Assembly (NCBI GenBank): GCA_964455095.1 | Contig: CAYVUV010000283.1 | Span: 1 to 7,183 of the forward strand | Direction: 5' to 3' | Source: CAYVUV01 sp964455095 | GTDB lineage: Bacteria; Desulfobacterota; Binatia; HRBIN30; CADEER01 | Length of the DNA stretch: 7,183 bases | Part shown: piece by piece, positions 1-7,183 of the stretch | Layout: each line of letters starts with the position of its first letter | How positions within the stretch are numbered: position 1 is the first letter of the stretch | Translations under genes and position numbers: made by a program | Notes under the pieces: generated by a model | Databases searched by the model: none | What the model saw: the letters and a program-made list of their open reading frames with translations, nothing else | What the model was told of the DNA's origin: nothing

Positions 1-2
1 GC

Positions 3-164
3 GGGAGAGGAGGTCCGAGTGATCGTTGGCGGCTGAAGGGCGCCGCACAGTTCTTCAACGGGCTGTTAGGGCAGATCCGCCAATTCATCGACTCGCGCCG
101 CGCGCGGCAGGCGACGCGGCCGCACGGGCCGGCGGCTGGCATGGCGGCTGCACTGCGACCATAG
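3..164 (+). CDS. 3' end of an unrecognised protein gene (partial, truncated by the window edge)
   Basis: This frame is open from the window edge to a TAG stop at 162-164, about 53 codons with no start visible. From roughly the ninth codon onward the third positions are mostly G or C, as in the clear genes of this window. The deduced peptide mixes hydrophobic and charged residues (for example AAQFFNGLLGQIRQFIDSRR) and ends in an Ala/Pro/Arg-rich tail, so it looks like the C-terminus of a real protein. I do not recognise the family and no function can be given. A competing possibility is frame 1, which ends at a TGA at 34-36. The 114 bases from 165 to the kinase start show no convincing promoter or further gene. 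Confidence 0.35.
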   Translation, partial: GRGGPSDRWRLKGAAQFFNGLLGQIRQFIDSRRARQATRPHGPAAGMAAALRP

Positions 165-278
165 CGATGAACTGCGCCCGCATTCCGGCCGACGTGTGCT
201 TCTCGCATGGCGCCGCCGTGCGGGTGCGTCGGCTCCCGGGCTGCGTCCGAATCAGCGCCGGGCCCGAGCGCTCAACCC

Positions 279-3530
<3,252 letters not shown>

Positions 3531-3594
3531 CCGCCAGTCGGCGCGGTTTCAGGTTCTCGCGGCTCTGCCCAGCAATTGGTGCGGCCTTCTGGTG

Positions 3595-3634
3595 CCTCTC
3601 CCTCCGGGAGAGGCTAGGTGAGGGGATCGAACAA
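3595..3634 (+). repeat. Left arm of a palindromic intergenic repeat
   Basis: The arm begins with a self-complementary 19-mer (3595-3613), CCTCTCCC-TCC-GGGAGAGG, an 8-bp perfect stem with a 3-nt loop. It continues with a 21-base tail containing AGGTGAGGGGAT. The arm recurs inverted at 3664-3703 with 36 of 40 positions identical. The 19-bp hairpin core is identical in both arms, and all four differences are in the tail. This core plus a GGTGAGGGG tail resembles the REP-like interspersed repeats seen between genes in many high-GC proteobacteria. That assignment is from memory of the motif, not from a search. Confidence 0.8.
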
Positions 3635-3663
3635 GCTCTTCCACGAAGCAGTGGTCGGGGCCA

Positions 3664-3703
3664 TTGTTTCATCCCCTCACCTTACCTCTCCCGGAGGGAG
3701 AGG
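3664..3703 (-). repeat. Right (inverted) arm of the palindromic repeat, overlapping the 3' end of the ATPase gene
   Basis: This is the reverse complement of the 3595-3634 arm with four mismatches, separated from it by a 29-bp spacer (3635-3663). The 19-mer hairpin core lies at 3685-3703. Its outer edge falls exactly on a codon boundary of the minus-strand P-type ATPase gene. The repeat therefore encodes that protein's last eight residues (PLPPGEVR) and its TGA stop at 3677-3679. The spacer contains a small possible hairpin, CCAC (3641-3644) with GTGG (3651-3654). Confidence 0.8.
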
Positions 3704-5899
3704 AACTTCTTTGGCGAATTGCCGGGCAAAGCCGGCGCGGTCGGGCATTTCGCGCAGGCGCCGCGCGTTGGCGACGACGAGCAGGCTGCTGCCGATCATG
3801 GCCAACGACGCGAACAGGGGGTTCAGCATGCCGGCGGCGGCCAATGCCACGGCCGCGGCGTTGTAGGCGAACACCCAGAACAGGTTCTGCCGAATGATCC
3901 GCACGACGCGCCGCGAGTAGGCAAACAGCCAGGCAATGCGCGTCAGATCGTCGCCGATGATGACCACATCGGCCGACATGCGCGCCAGATCGGTCGCGCT
4001 CCCGACGGCGATGCCGAGGTCGGCCGCGGCCAGGGCGGGCGCGTCGTTCACCCCGTCGCCGACCATGGCGACGCCGCCACCGTGGGCCTTCAGGTGGGCG
4101 ACCTTTTCCTCCGGCAGCAGGCCGAGCACCGCGTCCTCGCGGCGGACGAGGTGCGGAACCAATGCCGCCGCGGAGCGATCACCCGACAGCAACCCGATGC
4201 GCAGGCCGAGGTGGCGCAGGGCTGCGATTGCCGCCCGCGCGTCCTTCCGCGCTGCCTCCGCGAAGCGCAGGGTGCCGAGCAGCTGCCCGGGGCGCCACAG
4301 CAGGACGGTCGTCGCGTCGTTCTCCGCACCTGCGCCGTTTTCGAGCGTCAGCTCTTCGCAGGCAAATCGCCAGCTGCCGAGCGTCATCGGCTCGCCCCCG
4401 ACCGAACCGCGAATGCCGCGCCCCGGCAGCGTGCGCAAGTCAGTGACGGGCGCGGGCTCGGCGGCGCTGTCGTGCTGAGTGCCGCGCCAGGCGCTCAGCG
4501 TCGCCCGCGCCAGCGGATGCAACAGCCCCGCTTCCAACGCCGCCGCGTGGGCCAGGAGGCCAGCCGGGGAGAGGCCGCTGGCCGGCGCCGGCTCTGCCGA
4601 CAGCAGCCGCGGCACCCGCTCGGTCAAGGTGCCGGTCTTGTCGAACCACACCTCGCCGATGGCCGCGGCGCGTTCGAGCGCCGGCGCGGTGCGGGCGATC
4701 ACGCCGCGCCGGGCGGCGGCGGCGAGGCCGGTCCAGACGGCCACCGGCGTCGCGATGCCGAGCCCGCACGGACACGCGACGACCAGTACCGCGAGGGCGA
4801 CGAGAATGCCGTGGTCGAGCCCGCGCGTGACGGTCCAGAACGCGCCGGCGCTCAGCGCGATGACGATGACGATGGGCGTGAGGATGGCCGCGACGCGATC
4901 GGCGAGCCGCTCCGCGGGGGCGCGCTCGCGGCGCGCCTGATCGAGGAGGAGGGCGATGCGCGCCGCCGCGCTCTGCGCGGCGGGGGCGGTGACGCGCACC
5001 GCGAAGAGCCCGTCGATGCTGCAGGTGCCGCTCGCCACGGCGCTGTCGGGTGCCTTGGGCACCGGCCGACTCTCGCCGGTCAGCATGGCCTCGTCGACGC
5101 CGCCCTCGCCGTGCACGACCGTTCCGTCGGTGGGAAACGCCTCACCCGGTCCGACCCGCACCAGATCGCCCGGCGCGAGTTGCTCGGGAGGGATGAGATC
5201 GACCGGACCGGACGCGCCCGCTTCTGTTGCACGCAAGCGCGCCGCCGCGGCCGGAGCGGCAGAGAGGCGCGCGCGGATGACGGCGCTGGCGTCGGCCTTG
5301 ACCCGCGCCTCGAGATAGCGGCCGACGGTGACCAGCACCAGCAGCATCGCGGCCGTGTCGAAATAGACGTCGCCGCGCCCGCTGACGGTGTTGGCGACCG
5401 ACAGCGCGTAGGCGGCGATGACGCCGAGGATGATGAGCGCGTCGGTGTTCGGCAGGCCGCCGCGCATGCCGCGCACGGCCCCGGCGAGAATGGGCCAGCC
5501 GAGCAGGGCGAGGACGGGGGCGGCAAAGACCATCGCCAGGATGCGCAACACCTGAAACAGCGCGCCGTCGGCCGGCAGCGCTTCGTCGCCGTAGACGTGC
5601 GGGGCATAGGTCGGCAGGCTCAGCATCATCGCGTTCATGGCGAAGAACACCGCCAGGCCGAGCCGCACCATCACCGCCGAGGCGACGCCGCTCTCGCCGC
5701 GCTCGCGCGTGACCTGGGCGGCGAGCACGCAACCGTAGCAGCAGAAGCATTCGCGTGCGCCTGCCACCGTGGCGCGCACCGGCCGGCGTCCGAGCGGCAG
5801 CTCGCAGTGCGCGCAGAAGGCGTCTTCTGGAGGCGCGATCGGCGCGCTCGCGAGTGCCGAACGGGGTGCGCCGCTTGACAGGATGGCGGTGCTACTCAA
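3677..5899 (-). CDS. ccoI: Copper-translocating P-type ATPase, CcoI/FixI type, lacking an HMA domain
   Basis: A 740-residue P1B-type ATPase, probably exporting Cu(I) across the inner membrane for maturation of the cbb3 oxidase encoded just upstream. The N-terminus has a Cys-rich module, CAHC (29-32) and CFCCYGC (51-57), like the cation-ATPase metal-binding domain of CcoI proteins. No GMTCxxC-type HMA domain follows. Eight membrane segments lie at about 77-100, 115-140, 152-172, 176-198, 332-357, 362-388, 665-690 and 692-711. Catalytic motifs are complete: TGES 274-277, membrane CPC 376-378, DKTGT with phosphorylated D420, HP 461-462, GDGVNDAP 614-621. Copper-type YN (679-680) and MxxSS (701-705) are present, but the proline usually found six residues after that Tyr is Ala. 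The start is TTG at 5897-5899, overlapping the preceding gene by 8 bp; no ATG or GTG occurs in frame before the Cys-rich module. The last eight residues and stop come from a palindromic repeat, so the native C-terminus may have differed. The ATPase call is very secure; the ccoI assignment rests on the N-terminus and operon context. Confidence 0.93.
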   Translation of the reverse strand: MSSTAILSSGAPRSALASAPIAPPEDAFCAHCELPLGRRPVRATVAGARECFCCYGCVLAAQVTRERGESGVASAVMVRLGLAVFFAMNAMMLSLPTYAPHVYGDEALPADGALFQVLRILAMVFAAPVLALLGWPILAGAVRGMRGGLPNTDALIILGVIAAYALSVANTVSGRGDVYFDTAAMLLVLVTVGRYLEARVKADASAVIRARLSAAPAAAARLRATEAGASGPVDLIPPEQLAPGDLVRVGPGEAFPTDGTVVHGEGGVDEAMLTGESRPVPKAPDSAVASGTCSIDGLFAVRVTAPAAQSAAARIALLLDQARRERAPAERLADRVAAILTPIVIVIALSAGAFWTVTRGLDHGILVALAVLVVACPCGLGIATPVAVWTGLAAAARRGVIARTAPALERAAAIGEVWFDKTGTLTERVPRLLSAEPAPASGLSPAGLLAHAAALEAGLLHPLARATLSAWRGTQHDSAAEPAPVTDLRTLPGRGIRGSVGGEPMTLGSWRFACEELTLENGAGAENDATTVLLWRPGQLLGTLRFAEAARKDARAAIAALRHLGLRIGLLSGDRSAAALVPHLVRREDAVLGLLPEEKVAHLKAHGGGVAMVGDGVNDAPALAAADLGIAVGSATDLARMSADVVIIGDDLTRIAWLFAYSRRVVRIIRQNLFWVFAYNAAAVALAAAGMLNPLFASLAMIGSSLLVVANARRLREMPDRAGFARQFAKEVPLPPGEVR

Positions 5900-6095
5900 T
5901 CAGATTCACGATCAAGTAGGTGACGCCGAAGATGAGAAAGGAAAGCCACACCAATGCGATCCACCACGGCACCGGATTGCTCTCATAGATGTGGTAGCCC
6001 TCGTCGAGCGGGGTGTCGGGCCGCGATGCCTGAGCCGGGCTGCTGCCCATCGCCGTGAGAATGGGCTTGTCCGCTGGCGGGCGCGTCTCTTCCAT
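5892..6095 (-). CDS. Small single-helix membrane protein resembling the CcoP/FixP N-terminal anchor
   Basis: A 67-residue protein with a polar, Pro-rich first 30 residues and one hydrophobic helix at about 44-65. The stretch before the helix, DEGYHIYESNPVPWW (31-45), recalls the DGI-x-E-x-N-x-PLPRWW pattern at the start of CcoP/FixP subunits. The protein stops directly after the helix and has no CxxCH, so the dihaem cytochrome part of CcoP is absent. It lies between the CcoS-like gene (12-nt gap) and ccoI (8-bp overlap), so it is almost certainly part of the oxidase operon. It may be a structural or assembly subunit that docks a separate cytochrome, or a CcoQ-like small subunit. The ATG at 6095 is supported by a GGGAG ribosome binding site. 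The gene looks real; the CcoP-anchor relation is inference from a short motif. Confidence 0.75.
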   Translation of the reverse strand: MEETRPPADKPILTAMGSSPAQASRPDTPLDEGYHIYESNPVPWWIALVWLSFLIFGVTYLIVNLIE

Positions 6096-6100
6096 GCCGT

Positions 6101-6105
6101 CTCCC
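6101..6105 (-). promoter_or_regulatory. Ribosome binding site of the 67-residue protein
   Basis: GGGAG on the minus strand lies 5 nt before the ATG at 6093-6095, inside the 12-nt gap after the upstream stop codon (6108-6110). It fixes this start. Confidence 0.65.
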
Positions 6106-6107
6106 GC

Positions 6108-6431
6108 CTATCCGATCTCGCCGCCGCGTTCGATTTCGCGATCGAGCTCGAGCATGCGGTACTTGGGCCGCTCGATGTCGCGGAAGCGCCCGCTCAGGAC
6201 GGCCCACAAGGTCAAGAAGACGATCGGCAGCATGCCGATCAGGTAGATGCTGACCGCGACCGCACCGAACCCTTCGACGTCGTCTTTGATGATCGTCGTC
6301 GCGAACTCGGTCATCTTGTAGACGAAGCCGAGGCCGGCGATGACCAGCACCGCAACGGCGAAGGCGATCACGGCGATGCGCCGGCTGCGGTCGCCGGCCG
6401 CGGCAGACGCTTCAGGGTTTGGCCGACTCAT
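6108..6431 (-). CDS. CcoS-like two-helix membrane protein of the cbb3 oxidase operon
   Basis: A 107-residue protein with two predicted membrane helices (about 18-38 and 57-78) and a charged C-terminal tail. The second helix and tail, ending in WAVLSGRFRDIERPKYRML (76-94), resemble the conserved end of CcoS, whose pattern is roughly WAVxSGQFDDLxGPAxRIL. CcoS is a small membrane protein needed for cofactor incorporation into cbb3 oxidase. Typical CcoS has a single helix and about 50-70 residues, so this protein carries an extra N-terminal helix. It also sits between ccoO and the anchor-like gene instead of next to ccoI. The ATG at 6431 is backed by an AGGAG site, and the gene overlaps the end of ccoO by 20 bp, suggesting translational coupling. 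It could instead be a lineage-specific structural subunit; I leave the symbol empty for that reason. Confidence 0.8.
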   Translation of the reverse strand: MSRPNPEASAAAGDRSRRIAVIAFAVAVLVIAGLGFVYKMTEFATTIIKDDVEGFGAVAVSIYLIGMLPIVFLTLWAVLSGRFRDIERPKYRMLELDREIERGGEIG

Positions 6432-7065
6432 GCGCGTTCTCCTCGATCGTCTGGAGATTGTAGATGGTCATCGGCACGTGGTTCACCCAGCTGCCCAGCC
6501 ACTGGACGTAGGTGATCAGCGCCAGGCCGCGTTCGTTCGGCCGTTTGTCGTCGTCGAACAGCCAGGGGTACGACGGCATGACCGAGTAGGGCGCGACGTT
6601 GCGCGGCTCGTAGAAGTGCGCCGCGTGCCAGTCGTTGGAATGGACGCCGTTCTGTCGGATCAAGTCGGGCCCGACGCGCCGCGTGCCGAACAGATGCGGC
6701 AGGTTCATCATGTTCTGGTACTCGGCGGGCGTCGACACCGGTCCGAAGCGCAGGTCTTCGTTCGAGACCGGTCGGACGAACTGGGAGTGGCAATGCCAAC
6801 AGGCCTCCGACATGTAGACCTGCTTGCCGAGGGTCAGCGCGCGCGCGAAGTTGGCCGAGTCGGGCTGGCCGAAGTAGCGCCCGAACTCCTGCGGGTAGTC
6901 GTCGGCGAGTTGGACGAACTCCGGCGTGACCACTGCGGCGATCTCCTCCACCGAGGCGACCTTCATCTTGCGCAGCGTGATGACGGGCATCAGCCCCTGC
7001 AGGAAGAAGCCGAGCAGGAAGGTGACCACGCCGGCGATCAGGAATGTGGGTCCGAATCTCTCCAT
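6412..7065 (-). CDS. ccoO: cbb3-type cytochrome c oxidase subunit II, mono-haem cytochrome c (CcoO/FixO)
   Basis: A 217-residue membrane-anchored cytochrome c that relays electrons to the catalytic subunit of the cbb3 oxidase, with its haem domain in the periplasm. One N-terminal helix (about 5-27) anchors it. The haem c site is CWHCH (89-93) in the CcoO-typical setting SEACWHCHSQFVRPV, and M163 in SVMPSYPWLF is the likely axial ligand. RVGPDL (130-135) and DWHAAHFYEPR (145-155) are further family hallmarks. Only one CxxCH is present, which fits CcoO and excludes dihaem CcoP. Length is normal for the family. It starts 19 nt after the ccoN stop, and its end overlaps the CcoS-like gene by 20 bp. 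Its own Shine-Dalgarno is weak (GGA about 9 nt upstream), so coupling to ccoN translation is plausible. Confidence 0.97.
   Translation of the reverse strand: MERFGPTFLIAGVVTFLLGFFLQGLMPVITLRKMKVASVEEIAAVVTPEFVQLADDYPQEFGRYFGQPDSANFARALTLGKQVYMSEACWHCHSQFVRPVSNEDLRFGPVSTPAEYQNMMNLPHLFGTRRVGPDLIRQNGVHSNDWHAAHFYEPRNVAPYSVMPSYPWLFDDDKRPNERGLALITYVQWLGSWVNHVPMTIYNLQTIEENAHESAKP
6439..6443 (-). promoter_or_regulatory. Ribosome binding site of the CcoS-like gene, inside ccoO
   Basis: AGGAG on the minus strand lies 7 nt before the ATG at 6429-6431, within the last codons of ccoO. It is the clearest Shine-Dalgarno sequence in the window and supports the overlapping start. Confidence 0.7.
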
Positions 7066-7084
7066 GGAGTTGGTCCGCGTGCTT

Positions 7085-7183
7085 TCAGGCGCGTGCGGGC
7101 GCGGCGATCGCGGCGCGGCTCGCCTCCGGCGCGGGCTGGCGCGCGGTAGCCCACAGCGCGTAGAAGAAGAGGCTCTGGCCGGC
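7085..7183 (-). CDS. ccoN: C-terminal end of cbb3-type cytochrome c oxidase subunit I (CcoN), partial
   Basis: The minus-strand frame is open from the window edge to a TGA at 7085-7087, giving 32 residues. It starts with the end of a hydrophobic helix (GQSLFFYALWATAR), followed by an Ala/Pro/Arg-rich tail. This fits the last transmembrane helix and short cytoplasmic tail of CcoN, which normally sits directly upstream of ccoO. No haem or copper ligands are in the part seen, so the identity rests on the helix remnant and gene order. The rest of the gene lies beyond 7183. Confidence 0.7.
   Translation of the reverse strand, partial: AGQSLFFYALWATARQPAPEASRAAIAAPARA

Larger units (their letters stand above)
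3595..3703. terminator. Possible bidirectional terminator or 3'-end stabilising structure between convergent genes
   Basis: The two arms can fold into one long hairpin, or into two local 8-bp GC-rich hairpins. They sit 64 bp past the kinase stop and across the ATPase stop, where convergent transcripts must end. Neither hairpin is followed by a U-tract on either strand, so this is not a canonical intrinsic terminator. Blocking 3' exonucleases, as known for REP elements, is an equally good explanation. The role is inferred from position and symmetry. Confidence 0.4.

Noticed and set aside
1..11. CGGGAGAGG at the left edge as a third copy of the palindromic repeat
   Set aside because: Only nine bases match the core; the following bases do not match the GGTGAGGGG tail, so chance similarity is likely.
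3719..5878. 719-codon open frame on the plus strand opposite ccoI
   Set aside because: It mirrors the P-type ATPase gene and encodes an Arg/Gly/Asp/Gln-rich peptide with no domain logic, as expected of a shadow frame.
5900..5918. TTGATCGTGAATCTGA on the minus strand just before ccoI, considered as an FNR/Anr box
   Set aside because: Only the TTGAT half fits; the second half is one base out of register and does not read ATCAA. It also lies in the coding sequence of the 67-residue protein. A true FNR site would be expected upstream of ccoN, outside the window.
5769..6515. 248-codon plus-strand open frame opposite the small oxidase genes
   Set aside because: It covers four minus-strand genes that have ribosome binding sites and membrane helices, and its peptide is Asp/Arg/Gln-rich without a recognisable domain.

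Overview
The window is GC-rich, gene-dense bacterial DNA with strong G/C preference at third codon positions. It carries the 3' part of a cbb3-type (high-affinity, haem-copper) cytochrome c oxidase operon on the minus strand and a large hybrid histidine kinase on the plus strand. The two are convergent and meet at an inverted repeat. These features suggest a high-GC Gram-negative that can respire at low oxygen, such as a proteobacterium or a Desulfobacterota, Myxococcota or Acidobacteriota-like lineage. The sequence alone does not settle which.

Layout. Positions 1-278 hold the probable 3' end of an unrecognised plus-strand gene (open frame to 164) and a short leader. Positions 279-3530 (+) encode a membrane-bound hybrid sensor kinase with about six transmembrane helices, four PAS domains, HisKA, HATPase and a C-terminal receiver domain. 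Positions 3531-3676 lie between the convergent stop codons. They hold most of a 109-bp palindromic element with 40-bp arms that match at 36 of 40 positions. One arm runs into the 3' end of the next gene. From 7183 down to 3677 (-) come five tightly packed genes in transcription order: the end of ccoN (catalytic subunit), ccoO (mono-haem cytochrome c subunit), a two-helix CcoS-like protein, a 67-residue single-helix protein resembling the membrane anchor of CcoP/FixP, and a CcoI/FixI-type copper P-type ATPase.

How they work together. CcoN and CcoO form the oxidase core. The P-type ATPase most likely exports copper for the CuB centre of CcoN, and CcoS-like proteins help cofactor insertion. Gaps of 12 to 19 nt and overlaps of 8 to 20 nt indicate co-transcription and probably translational coupling. 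The dihaem cytochrome subunit CcoP is not present between ccoO and ccoI, where only a CcoP-anchor-like mini-protein is found. The kinase has no visible cognate regulator here, and its link to the oxidase is positional only.

The points most worth a second look are the lack of a dihaem CcoP beside a stand-alone anchor-like protein, the ATPase that lacks an HMA domain but keeps a Cys-rich N-terminus, and the palindromic repeat that supplies the last eight codons and stop of the ATPase gene. I see no RNA gene, CRISPR array, insertion sequence or phage gene. Nothing here clearly amounts to a wholly new system.
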